The notes under the pieces: generated by a model
Told to the model about the DNA's origin: nothing
The model's input: the letters and a program-made list of their open reading frames with translations, nothing else
Databases searched by the model: none
Source of the DNA: an uncultured Amphritea sp.
GTDB taxonomy: Bacteria > Pseudomonadota > Gammaproteobacteria > Pseudomonadales > Balneatricaceae
Reading direction: 5' to 3'
NCBI RefSeq assembly: GCF_937127095.1
Contig: NZ_CAKZLP010000024.1
Coordinates: 115,134-179,133 of the forward strand
Length of the DNA stretch: 64,000 bases
Translations under genes and position numbers: made by a program
Shown here: positions 54,066 to 61,661 of the stretch, piece by piece
Position numbering within the stretch: the first letter of the stretch is position 1
Layout of the letters: each line of letters opens with the position of its first letter

Positions 54066-55631
54066 GTGTCTGAGGCACTGGAACAGAATCTGAAATTAAT
54101 CACCGAAAAGGGTCAGATTCTGGCGCTTGACGGCATCCTTCATGGCATAGAGAAGGAAGGGCTGCGTACTGATGCTCAGGGAGCAATCAGCCAGACAGAC
54201 CACCCGGCATCGCTGGGTTCGGCGCTGACCCACAGCCACATTACCACGGACTACTCTGAAGCCCTGCTTGAATTCATCACGCCGGCCTTCAGTGAATCCT
54301 CTGCCGCACTTCAGTTTCTGCAGGAGTTGCACTGCTACGCCTACCAGCACCTCGGCGACGAAGAGCTATGGGCGGCGAGTATGCCCTGTCAGATAGCGGG
54401 TGAAGATGCGATTCAGATCGCCCGCTTCGGCAGCTCCAATGTCGGTCGCCTGAAATATATCTATCGGATCGGCCTGGAGCATCGCTACGGCAAAATGATG
54501 CAGGCGATTGCCGGTATCCATTACAACTTTTCCCTGCCGGAAACCTTATGGCCGGTATTACGCGAGCTACAAGGCAGCCAGGAGAATCTGCAGGCGTTTC
54601 GCTCAGCTGGCTACTTTAAGCTGATCCGTAACTTTCGCCGCTCATCCTGGCTACTGCTTTACCTGTTTGGCGCCTCCCCGGCGCTGTCATCCAGCTTTAT
54701 GCTAGGACGTGACCACGATCTGCAACAGTGGGATGAGGACACCCTCTACCGTCCGTATGCGACCTCTTTACGAATGAGCGATCTGGGCTACTCCAATAAA
54801 GCCCAGTCAGGCCTGAATATCTGTTTTAACCACCTGGACAGCTATATCACGACCCTGACTCAGGCGATCAATACTCCCTATCCAGCCTACCAAAAACTAG
54901 GCGTGAAAACCGATCAGGGATATAAACAGCTAAACAGCAACGTACTGCAGATTGAGAACGAATATTACAGCGATATCCGTCCTAAACGGGTCGCTCTGTC
55001 CGGTGAAAAGCCTGTCCATGCGCTGCGTGAGCGTGGCGTGGAATATATCGAAGTACGTAATACCGATATCAACCCATTACTGCCGCTGGGCATCGACCAG
55101 CAGCAAGCCGACTTCCTCGACGCATTCCTGGTGACCTGCCTGTTGTCTGATCCAACTGACGTCAACAGTCATGAATGCGACCTGGTCAACCGAAACAACG
55201 GGCTGGTGGTCAATCGTGGGCGGGAGCCCGGCCTGACACTCACCCGCAATGACCAGCAGATCACTGTCCCCGAGTGGGGCAAACTGATCCTCAGCGATAT
55301 CCACAAAACAGCAGCGGTTCTGGATCAGGTATCCGGTGATAGCCGTTATTCAGACGCGGTATCAGCACAGCAGTTAAAGCTGGATGATCCACACCTGACG
55401 CCGTCAGCTCAGATCCTGGACAGGATGAAAGCATCCGGGCTGGGGTACCAGGCCTTCGTGCTGCAGCAAAGCCGTAAGCACCGGGATACGATCCTGAGCA
55501 GCGGTCTGACTGCAGAACAACAGCAATATCTGGAAAAGCTCAGTGTCAGCTCAGCCGAAGAGCAGCGGCAGATCGAATTGAGCGACAGCCTGGACTTTGA
55601 CACCTACCTGGCAAACTATCTCGCGCAGTAA
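54066..55631 (+). CDS. gshA: Glutamate-cysteine ligase
   Basis: GshA joins glutamate and cysteine with ATP, the rate-limiting step of glutathione synthesis. The 521 residues match the gammaproteobacterial type 1 enzyme. They show LHGIEKEGLR near the start, DYSEALLEFITP, IAGIHYNFSLPE with ATP/Mg contacts, LFGASPALSSSFM and the C-terminal DINPLLPLGID. Start is GTG at 54066; the ATG two bases earlier is out of frame. AGGT lies 8 bases upstream. A terminator follows the gene. Confidence 0.95.
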   Translation: MSEALEQNLKLITEKGQILALDGILHGIEKEGLRTDAQGAISQTDHPASLGSALTHSHITTDYSEALLEFITPAFSESSAALQFLQELHCYAYQHLGDEELWAASMPCQIAGEDAIQIARFGSSNVGRLKYIYRIGLEHRYGKMMQAIAGIHYNFSLPETLWPVLRELQGSQENLQAFRSAGYFKLIRNFRRSSWLLLYLFGASPALSSSFMLGRDHDLQQWDEDTLYRPYATSLRMSDLGYSNKAQSGLNICFNHLDSYITTLTQAINTPYPAYQKLGVKTDQGYKQLNSNVLQIENEYYSDIRPKRVALSGEKPVHALRERGVEYIEVRNTDINPLLPLGIDQQQADFLDAFLVTCLLSDPTDVNSHECDLVNRNNGLVVNRGREPGLTLTRNDQQITVPEWGKLILSDIHKTAAVLDQVSGDSRYSDAVSAQQLKLDDPHLTPSAQILDRMKASGLGYQAFVLQQSRKHRDTILSSGLTAEQQQYLEKLSVSSAEEQRQIELSDSLDFDTYLANYLAQ

Positions 55632-55647
55632 CACCTGAACTGCCCAT

Positions 55648-55681
55648 AAAAAAGCCCCGCATTGACAGCGGGGCTTTTTTT
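55648..55681 (+). terminator. Terminator of gshA, shared with FliL-like gene
   Basis: AAAAAGCCCCGC and GCGGGGCTTTTT around ATTGACA form a strong stem with an A-run left and T-run right. It sits between the gshA stop and the stop of the convergent FliL-like gene and can work both ways. Confidence 0.9.
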
Positions 55682-55699
55682 GATATGTACCTCTGAGGA

Positions 55700-56098
55700 C
55701 TATTGCAACACAAAGCTGGTGAAGAACAGATCGGCAACATAAGCTTCTCCCTCCTCAGCCAACAGTACCTGCTGCACTTTCTGCAAGGCTTCCTGCGCAA
55801 GAAAATGCTGTGCATCGACCGTTTTCAGCTGTTCTTCCTCCTTCGCACTCAACAGCATCAGAATTTCGTGGCGTAATTCAGCTTTATGATAGTTCACCGC
55901 ATGGTGAGCCGCAGGACTGGTCACCTGAATGGTCACTTCACACTTTAAAAAACGCAGTTTCCCCGGGCTGACAAAGTTGGCGACGAAGGGCTTCAGCTCA
56001 ATATAATTAACATAATCATCCGCTGCCGGCTCATCAGCCGCCCAGACAGGCTGCAACATCACCCCCAAAAAAAGTACCAGCAACAAACGTTTCAACAT
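55700..56098 (-). CDS. FliL-family protein with signal peptide
   Basis: This is a 132-residue FliL-like protein. The N-terminus MLKRLLLVLFLGVMLQPVWA is a cleavable signal peptide, and the mature part has the FliL pattern (YIELKPFVANF, LKCEVTIQV, ELRHEILMLLS, EGEAYVADLFFTSFVLQ). Canonical FliL is membrane-anchored and lies in flagellar operons; here the gene is alone beside gshA. A role outside the flagellum, or in a stator complex of another kind, is possible. Confidence 0.8.
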   Translation of the reverse strand: MLKRLLLVLFLGVMLQPVWAADEPAADDYVNYIELKPFVANFVSPGKLRFLKCEVTIQVTSPAAHHAVNYHKAELRHEILMLLSAKEEEQLKTVDAQHFLAQEALQKVQQVLLAEEGEAYVADLFFTSFVLQ

Positions 56099-56429
56099 AC
56101 TTAAGCTTCCCTATCAGGCTTCAGAGCCCGCTCTGAACTAAACATCGGTGAATCAAACAAATTCGTAGCGCTCGTAAAAAAGATTGTTTGAAAAACTCTG
56201 ACACATCTTTTATTTACCCATACAACCGAAGATCAGTCGACGATAAAACAGAACGATCCTATCAGCGCTTGTCACTGTTGTACCATCTTTAACAAAAAAT
56301 ATCAGCGCTGCACTACTAAGTTTGAGTAACACCGGGTGAAAAGAACTCCGCTATTGCCTCTTTCACAACGATAGGATTAGTATTGGTGCATGCAGACAGC
56401 AAGAGCTGAACACAATAAGGAGGCCTGCT
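56099..56429. other. Gene-free gap between divergent genes
   Basis: This is 331 bases between the FliL-like gene and rsd, transcribed away from each other. Apart from AT-rich sequence suited to promoters and the strong AGGAGG ribosome site at the right end, I see no repeat, RNA gene or reading frame. No operator palindrome stands out. Confidence 0.6.
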
Positions 56430-56912
56430 ATGCTAGAAAAATGCCGAAATGCTCAGGAACGCTGGGGAGGTGTTAGCGACATTATTGATAACTGGCTCGA
56501 AGGACGTCAGAAACTGATCAGTTTTTTTGTGTCGTTACCGCAACAGAATGTCCAGGAAACACTGAATGATAAAATTCAGGAATTCTGTCAGCTGATGATG
56601 GATTATATCTCGTCAGGACACTTTGAAGTTTACGAACAGCTGTTAAAACAGGGCAGCGAGTTCAATGATGGCAGCCTGGAAAAAGCACAGGAGCTATTCC
56701 CACAAATTCAGAAAAGTACTGATGCTGCACTCGACTTTAATGATGTCTACTCAGACTTTGAGGGTGTCACACTACAGGAAATGTATGAGCTAACCTGTCA
56801 GCTGTCATCCCTTGGAGAATCTCTGGAAGAGCGTTTTGCGCTTGAAGATGCCATGATCGAAATTCTCCATACCGCCCATCGCGAACAGGTGTTTGCTGAA
56901 GCCCACGCATAA
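56430..56912 (+). CDS. rsd: Regulator of sigma D / AlgQ
   Basis: This is a 160-residue all-helical protein of the Rsd/AlgQ family. E. coli Rsd binds sigma-70 in stationary phase and sequesters it; Pseudomonas AlgQ influences alginate and siderophore genes. The family N-terminus CRNAQERWGGVSDIIDNWL is present, followed by RQKLISFF and an acidic helix. The symbol rsd is used because the function in this organism is untested; algQ is the Pseudomonas name. A strong AGGAGG lies 6-7 bases before the ATG. A WD40 lipoprotein gene follows after 58 bases. Confidence 0.85.
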   Translation: MLEKCRNAQERWGGVSDIIDNWLEGRQKLISFFVSLPQQNVQETLNDKIQEFCQLMMDYISSGHFEVYEQLLKQGSEFNDGSLEKAQELFPQIQKSTDAALDFNDVYSDFEGVTLQEMYELTCQLSSLGESLEERFALEDAMIEILHTAHREQVFAEAHA

Positions 56913-56970
56913 CAGGGCCAGGATTAAGCCCGGAGTTTTAAGATTAGTGTTCAGGTATTAGGGATAGATT

Positions 56971-57951
56971 ATGGTAAACAGGCTTAGCGCTGCTAGTTGC
57001 GCACTCTTAGCCACTGTAATACTCAGCGGTTGCAGCTCGGGAGATGAACCCGCTAAGTATGTTGAATACACTCTCCAAGGTGCCTACTCCGCAACTCTGT
57101 CACCACAGTCAAAGTATGCCACTATAGGGTCATTTAACCATGGTGGCAGCCTGTGGAATGTAGCACAGCATGAACGGCTGTATAACTGGAATCATCGCGC
57201 CGGAGAATACAGCCTGATTGCCGCCAGCGCGTTCTCTCCGGATGAGCTCTATGCCGCCACCGCCAACCAGCAGGATCTGGTGTTGTGGAATCTTAGCAGC
57301 GGGAAGCCAGAAGGCTTCTGGAGTTCTCCGGCGGAGATCCTGGCAATGGACCTGTCACCCAATGGAGATTACGCACTGCTCGGTCTGGCTGACCATACCG
57401 CAGTCTACTTCGACGTAAAACGGGGCGGCATTAAGCAAACATTCCGTCATAGCGCCCGGGTAAAGTCAGTTGACCTGAGCGAAGATGCACTGCTGGCACT
57501 GACCGGAGATGATGACTACAACGCCCAACTCTGGGACGTGCAAAGCAACAAAGTTATCCACAGCGTAAAACTGGGTAATATCGTCGATACCGTGGCGCTG
57601 TCACCCAACAAGCAACTGGCATTCAGCTCAGGAAGTCTCGACCGGGCGCTCATCTGGAACACCCTGGATGGCAAGATACGCCATACCCTGTCAGATAACC
57701 GCGACCTGTTCGGCAGACGTCTCAGCTTCCTCTCCGCCCGCTTCTCTCCAGACAGCAGCCAGCTCCTCACCGGCACCGCCTCAGGCACCGTACAACTCTG
57801 GAGCACCAGCACCGGCGACCTGCTGCGCAGCTGGGAGATCCATAAACGCGACCCCTATGGCCCCACCAGCACCGGCGTGTACTCAGTAGGCTTCGGCAAC
57901 GGGGTTTATTATGCGATAGGATCGAACGGGATTATCAACGAGCTTAAATAG
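56971..57951 (+). CDS. WD40-repeat lipoprotein
   Basis: This is a 326-residue exported lipoprotein. The signal peptide ends at the lipobox LSGC (Cys21), after which Ser-Ser-Gly favours outer-membrane retention. The rest is built of about six to seven WD40-type blades, e.g. ASAFSPDELYAATANQQDLVLWNL, LSEDALLALTGDDDYNAQLWDV and ARFSPDSSQLLTGTASGTVQLWST, giving a beta-propeller. No catalytic motif is seen; a scaffold role in the envelope is likely. It may be co-transcribed with rsd. Confidence 0.85.
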   Translation: MVNRLSAASCALLATVILSGCSSGDEPAKYVEYTLQGAYSATLSPQSKYATIGSFNHGGSLWNVAQHERLYNWNHRAGEYSLIAASAFSPDELYAATANQQDLVLWNLSSGKPEGFWSSPAEILAMDLSPNGDYALLGLADHTAVYFDVKRGGIKQTFRHSARVKSVDLSEDALLALTGDDDYNAQLWDVQSNKVIHSVKLGNIVDTVALSPNKQLAFSSGSLDRALIWNTLDGKIRHTLSDNRDLFGRRLSFLSARFSPDSSQLLTGTASGTVQLWSTSTGDLLRSWEIHKRDPYGPTSTGVYSVGFGNGVYYAIGSNGIINELK

Positions 57952-57979
57952 GCGCTTCCGGCGCCTTAGTTTTTAACCA

Positions 57980-57996
57980 CTAGAACGTCGCTTCGC
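57980..57996. repeat. Short copy of CTAGAACGTCGCTTCGC repeat
   Basis: Its 17 bases are identical to the start of the larger repeat at 59240-59290. It is found just after the WD40 gene and contains the inverted core GCTTCGC. It marks the left edge of a repeat-rich zone of about 3 kb. Confidence 0.55.
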
Positions 57997-58144
57997 CATC
58001 CCAGGGAGACAAATACTTCGCCTGCAAGAACAAGGAACAAAGGCTGTAGCTTAGCTGTAAATATTCATTCTGCTTTCGTTTTGCTATCTAAAACGATGAG
58101 CCATACGTCTCAGTAGTGGCTCATCAATCAATATCCAGCATAGA

Positions 58145-58609
58145 TCAATTCGTTTGGGCCAGCTTTATCATTGCATTAACTGCCCCCTTCAGGTCTTCCA
58201 ATGGCTGCCCGGCAGGCACGGCTTGTTTAGCACAGTTATTGATGGCAACTGCATGATCAGTAAAAAGGCGATTATCGGGGTAGCGCGCATTCAACTGCTT
58301 AACAACGGTTTGCTTATACGCATCTACTTGCTTCTGCATTGCATCGGCTTTCGCATTATCACCATTACTATACTGTAACAATCCAGGCTCCACGATCTCA
58401 CTCTGGATATAGTCATTGTAACCATCCAGCCCTTTACGCACGTTATTTATCTCGCTTTTCCCATAGTTGGCCGGCGCTGAATCCAGTTTTTTATCAATAA
58501 ATTCAATTAAGCCCTGGCATGACTGCATATCATTGATTAATCCTGCAGCCAACGTGAGCGGTGAAGTCACAATCAGCAACGCCATAACCATCACTTTATT
58601 TAATCTCAT
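58145..58609 (-). CDS. Periplasmic protein of unknown function
   Basis: This is a 154-residue protein with a signal peptide (MRLNKVMVMALLIVTSPLTLAA). The helical mature part contains two cysteines that could pair (MQSCQGLIEF and AINNCAKQ). I do not recognise the family. GGAGA lies 5 bases before the ATG, so translation should be good. It is convergent with the WD40 gene. Confidence 0.7.
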   Translation of the reverse strand: MRLNKVMVMALLIVTSPLTLAAGLINDMQSCQGLIEFIDKKLDSAPANYGKSEINNVRKGLDGYNDYIQSEIVEPGLLQYSNGDNAKADAMQKQVDAYKQTVVKQLNARYPDNRLFTDHAVAINNCAKQAVPAGQPLEDLKGAVNAMIKLAQTN

Positions 58610-58867
58610 TTTCTCTCCTAAGATCAGATCTATACATGTAAATATGAATCTAGATATTGATTTTAACGTCTAAATGTATTTTCTTTCGACGAGAAGTCTG
58701 TATTTACAGGCATCAAAAACTCATTCAGCATCGTTACAGACAACAGTATATGTCAAGATTGAAGCTGTTTTTTGTATAATGGCAACACTGGAACGAAAAC
58801 TATCCTAATATGGTTGCCGCAATGAAAGATGTGCTGGAAACCTCTTATTAATCCAATTGAGTACCCT

Positions 58868-59236
58868 ATGAATCTAGCAGATCCTTTTGGACGCACGAAG
58901 GCCCGTAGGCAAAAAGAGTATGAGTCTCTGCGTGCTTCATTAATTAAGGCGGAGATCTCCACTATCGCTCAAGCCGAGGCCTTGCAAGCCGACGTCCAAC
59001 GTAAAAAACGCTGGTCTATAGTAGTTGCCATCGTCGCCACTACTCTGCTGTCATTGCTATTTACCGAATTCAGAATCATCCTTATCTCCTTGGGCGCGCT
59101 CTTTTGTTTTTGGGTTTATAAAGTAACCGGCAACGGCAAAGAATATATTCAGCGTTATGTTGATGAAGAGCTAAGCGAAAGCGTAGACAATCATTCAGTA
59201 AACGTCCCCACGCGGGAGCATGGGAACGAAAAATAA
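58868..59236 (+). CDS. Small membrane protein with repeat-derived C-terminus
   Basis: This is a 122-residue protein. A basic amphipathic N-terminus (ADPFGRTKARRQKEYESLRAS) precedes two hydrophobic helices (WSIVVAIVATTLLSLLF and FRIILISLGALFCFWVY). The last ten residues (VPTREHGNEK) are encoded by a palindromic repeat (59203-59229), so the original end of the gene was probably elsewhere. The family is unknown. GAG lies 8 bases before ATG 58868; an upstream in-frame ATG at 58829 is less likely. Confidence 0.65.
   Translation: MNLADPFGRTKARRQKEYESLRASLIKAEISTIAQAEALQADVQRKKRWSIVVAIVATTLLSLLFTEFRIILISLGALFCFWVYKVTGNGKEYIQRYVDEELSESVDNHSVNVPTREHGNEK
59203..59229. repeat. REP-like palindrome, copy a
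   Basis: CGTCCCCACGCGGGAGCATGGGAACGA is a degenerate copy of the CGTTCCCACGCTCTCGCGTGGGAATG palindrome, in the same orientation as copy c. It overlaps the 3' end of the small membrane protein gene. Confidence 0.6.
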
Positions 59237-59239
59237 GTG

Positions 59240-59290
59240 GCTAGAACGTCGCTTCGCGACTTGCTCGTTGCTAGACGCTTCGCTTGCTAG
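59240..59290. repeat. Palindromic repeat, outer left arm
   Basis: It contains two internal palindromes, GTCGCTTCGCGAC and CTAGACGCTTCGCTTGCTAG. Its bases 59246-59270 are an exact 25-base inverted copy of 59705-59729, making the outer arms of the nested structure. Its first 17 bases after GG recur at 57980-57996. Confidence 0.75.
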
Positions 59291-59328
59291 AAAAAGCGGC
59301 GAGTGACGGAGTTGACGCTAAGTATCAC

Positions 59329-59357
59329 TCGTTCCCACGCTCTCGCGTGGGAATGCA
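59329..59357. repeat. REP-like palindrome, copy b
   Basis: TCGTTCCCACGCTCTCGCGTGGGAATGCA: the core CCCACGCTCTCGCGTGGG folds on itself. It is inverted relative to copy c at 59539-59567. Confidence 0.75.
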
Positions 59358-59538
59358 TACCTTACTACCACCCTCAACAAACCTTCAATAATCCAGCTGT
59401 GACGACATAATTTTTTACCGCATCATATCCTCACCTTGAATCAGCTCTCAATGAACGCCTTCCCGCCAGAATTGATAAACCTGATCATTTTATGTGCATT
59501 TTATAAAAACCAATGTATCCAAAGTTTGCCTGATATAT

Positions 59539-59567
59539 GCATTCCCACGCGAGAGCGTAGGAACGAG
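59539..59567. repeat. REP-like palindrome, copy c
   Basis: GCATTCCCACGCGAGAGCGTAGGAACGAG is the reverse complement of copy b with one change (T for C) in one arm. The two copies flank 181 bases and form the inner arms of the nested inverted repeats. Confidence 0.75.
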
Positions 59568-59701
59568 ACAAAAGAGACAATACCCACCAACATTCTGGAC
59601 TTATAAAAGCTCCTCATAAACTTTGCCCACTTCAAGGAGAGTGAAAGTCTTTACCCTTCTCAACCAGCCCATCAAAACGCTCTGTTTTTAAACGCTTTTT
59701 C

Positions 59702-59755
59702 TAACAACGAGCAAGTCGCGAAGCGACGTCTGGCAAGCGGCGCAGCCGCGTTCTG
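59702..59755. repeat. Palindromic repeat, outer right arm
   Basis: It carries the exact 25-base inverted match to 59246-59270 and, next to it, GCAAGCGGCGCAGCCGCGT, which recurs exactly at 60856-60874. It is a composite of two repeat types. Confidence 0.75.
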
Positions 59756-60025
59756 CTCTTCTTAAAGCCGCATCTTTCGGCTTAGGTCTCCGAGATAAGA
59801 CAACTAAAGAACATTAAAATCAATCACTTAATGAAATCTCGTGATAACCCGACTTCCTATAGAGACAGTAATACTGAGCAATGAGTTTATACAATACTAT
59901 AACCTACTGATTTATATAAACTAATAATGTTTGGCGCGAAGTCTGCTTTATAGGGGTATTCCGATCAATTTTAGTAGTACGACGGATCAATCGAAAAACA
60001 TAATGGAATAACTAAGGAGCTTTAA

Positions 60026-60250
60026 ATGAATATCAAAACCCTATGCGCAATCGCCCTCACTGCAGCTTCAGCAACCGCTTTTGCCGCTGATATGCCTGAC
60101 TTTCAGGTAGTTGATGTTAACGCCGATGGTTTTATCAGCCTGGAAGAGGCTAAAAATGTTGTAGGGCTGGAAGAGGCTTTCATGATGGCGGATCTGAATA
60201 AAGATGGCCAGCTGGATGAAGCTGAATACACTGAAGCTTCTCAAGGCTAA
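60026..60250 (+). CDS. Secreted EF-hand protein
   Basis: This is a 74-residue protein with a signal peptide ending at AFA|AD (about residue 21) and two EF-hand loops: DVNADGFISLEE and DLNKDGQLDEAE. Each has Asp, Asn, Asp, Gly and a final Glu in the canonical positions. Calcium binding is likely in the periplasm or outside. A GGAG lies 8 bases before the ATG. A GC-rich hairpin follows at 60295-60328. Confidence 0.8.
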   Translation: MNIKTLCAIALTAASATAFAADMPDFQVVDVNADGFISLEEAKNVVGLEEAFMMADLNKDGQLDEAEYTEASQG

Positions 60251-60294
60251 TCAGACGCTGCTTTAAAGCCTCCGGGCACTCCGGAAGCTTTTAC

Positions 60295-60328
60295 GGCCGG
60301 GCTTAATCTCTCTTGATTAAGCCCGGCC
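60295..60328 (+). terminator. Strong hairpin after EF-hand gene
   Basis: GGCCGGGCTTAATC and GATTAAGCCCGGCC around TCTCTT make a perfect 14-bp stem, 44 bases past the stop. There is no U-run, so it may be a Rho-dependent or mRNA-protecting structure. Confidence 0.55.
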
Positions 60329-60456
60329 TGCTTAAATGCATTTACCGCAATCGGTCAGGTCCACATTAAGGCCTGCTTTACGTTCCACCTAATATCGAAC
60401 CTGCGCTCAGTATCGAACGCTTTACCGTTTTCCCTCATAGTCAGAGCTTATACTTC

Positions 60457-60789
60457 ATGAATATCAGATATCTTTTCTTAGTAATCTCAATCTTTACAGC
60501 TGAAGCAAGCGCTAACTCCACCCTGGATGCCGCTATCGGTGGAGGTCTGGGTGGCGCTGTTGGCGCTGCCATTGGCAATGAAGTCAGTGGCCGCGATGGC
60601 GCGATTGTTGGTGGAGCAATTGGTGGGGCGGTGGGTACCGCCATCAATACGGATAAACCCGCTGACTATCAACGGTCAGAGACAAAGGTGCGCACCCGCA
60701 CGATGGAAACGCATATGATCCAAACACGCTCCTCTAACAACAACGCTTACCACTGCCCACCAGGCCAGGCAAAAAAAGGCCGCTGCTAA
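60457..60789 (+). CDS. Glycine-zipper envelope protein
   Basis: This is a 110-residue exported protein. The signal peptide ends near ASA (about residue 18-20). A glycine-zipper hairpin (LDAAIGGGLGGAVGAAIGNEVSGRDGAIVGGAIGGAVG) spans about residues 23-61, as in surface-antigen and SmpA-type lipoproteins, but here there is no lipobox. The C-terminal part is basic with two cysteines (CPPGQAKKGRC). It probably inserts into or lines the envelope membrane. A terminator follows. Confidence 0.75.
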   Translation: MNIRYLFLVISIFTAEASANSTLDAAIGGGLGGAVGAAIGNEVSGRDGAIVGGAIGGAVGTAINTDKPADYQRSETKVRTRTMETHMIQTRSSNNNAYHCPPGQAKKGRC

Positions 60790-60802
60790 CCATCAGAAAT
60801 AA

Positions 60803-60837
60803 TGTAAAAAAACCGCCAAACTGGCGGTTTTTTTACA
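60803..60837. terminator. Bidirectional terminator
   Basis: TGTAAAAAAACCGCC and GGCGGTTTTTTTACA enclose a short loop, giving perfect symmetry with A- and T-tracts. It lies between the glycine-zipper gene and the end of the leftward ABC operon and suits both. Confidence 0.92.
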
Positions 60838-60845
60838 TGCTTTTT

Positions 60846-60884
60846 CTAGCGACTAGCAAGCGGCGCAGCCGCGTCTGGCAACGG
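60846..60884. repeat. Palindromic repeat, copy f
   Basis: CTAGCGACTAGCAAGCGGCGCAGCCGCGTCTGGCAACGG contains 19 bases (60856-60874) identical to 59733-59751. It sits between the terminator and the stop of the ABC ATPase gene. Confidence 0.7.
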
Positions 60885-60887
60885 TTT

Positions 60888-61646
60888 TTAATGCGCTAAA
60901 ATCTGACTTAGGAACAGCTGGGTCCGTTCATGCTGCGGATTGTTAAAGAACTCATGGGGCTCGTTCTCTTCAACAATCTGCCCGCCATCCATAAAGATAA
61001 CCCGGTCGGCGACGGTCTTCGCAAAGCCCATCTCGTGGGTGACGCAGAGCATGGTCATCCCTTCGTTCGCCAGTTCGATCATGACATCCAATACCTCTTT
61101 GATCATCTCAGGATCGAGTGCCGAGGTGGGCTCATCAAACAGCATCACATCCGGGTTCATACACAACGAGCGGGCAATCGCCACCCGTTGCTGCTGTCCA
61201 CCGGATAGCTGGCCTGGATATTTCAGTGCCTGATCCGGAATTTTTACCCGTTCCAGCAGCTCCATCGCCCGGGCTTCAGCCTCTTTACGGGGCATCTTTT
61301 TCACCCAGATCGGCGCCAGCACGCAGTTCTCCAGCACCGTCAGGTGTGGGAACAGGTTGAAGTGCTGAAACACCATGCCCACTTCTTTGCGGATCGCTTC
61401 GATATTTTTAATATCTTCATTCAGGGGAATATCGTTAACGATGATATCGCCCTTCTGGTGTTCTTCCAGGTGGTTAATACAACGAATCATCGTTGATTTG
61501 CCGGAGCCGGACGGGCCGCAGATAACGATCTTTTCGCCCTGCCTGACCTCCAGGTTTATGTTCTTCAGAACATGGAACTCGCCGTACCATTTATTCAGGT
61601 CACGCAGCTCCACCATCAATTTATCAGTCGCTTGTGAATGACTCAT
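60888..61646 (-). CDS. aapP: Amino-acid ABC transporter ATPase (AapP/GlnQ type)
   Basis: This is a 252-residue ATPase of the polar amino-acid family. Walker A is GPSGSGKST, the Q-loop lies in [16 protein letters not shown], signature [15 protein letters not shown], Walker [15 protein letters not shown] and the H-loop VTHEMGFA. It powers the two permeases encoded just upstream on the same strand (15-base gap). The symbol is assigned from the double-permease context typical of aapJQMP/bztABCD operons; GlnQ-like ATPases look alike. Confidence 0.9.
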   Translation of the reverse strand: MSHSQATDKLMVELRDLNKWYGEFHVLKNINLEVRQGEKIVICGPSGSGKSTMIRCINHLEEHQKGDIIVNDIPLNEDIKNIEAIRKEVGMVFQHFNLFPHLTVLENCVLAPIWVKKMPRKEAEARAMELLERVKIPDQALKYPGQLSGGQQQRVAIARSLCMNPDVMLFDEPTSALDPEMIKEVLDVMIELANEGMTMLCVTHEMGFAKTVADRVIFMDGGQIVEENEPHEFFNNPQHERTQLFLSQILAH

Positions 61647-61661
61647 CTCAATATCTCTCTG

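Larger units (their letters stand above)
59237..60025. other. Repeat-rich gene-free stretch
   Basis: This is 789 bases without a credible gene. It contains a nested set of inverted repeats (59240-59755) described separately. The rest, up to the EF-hand gene, is AT-rich and holds only the TAAGGAG ribosome site of that gene. Confidence 0.65.

Noticed and set aside
57980..60884. CRISPR array
   Set aside because: The repeats are palindromic, irregularly spaced and of several types, with no uniform repeat-spacer pattern and no cas genes.
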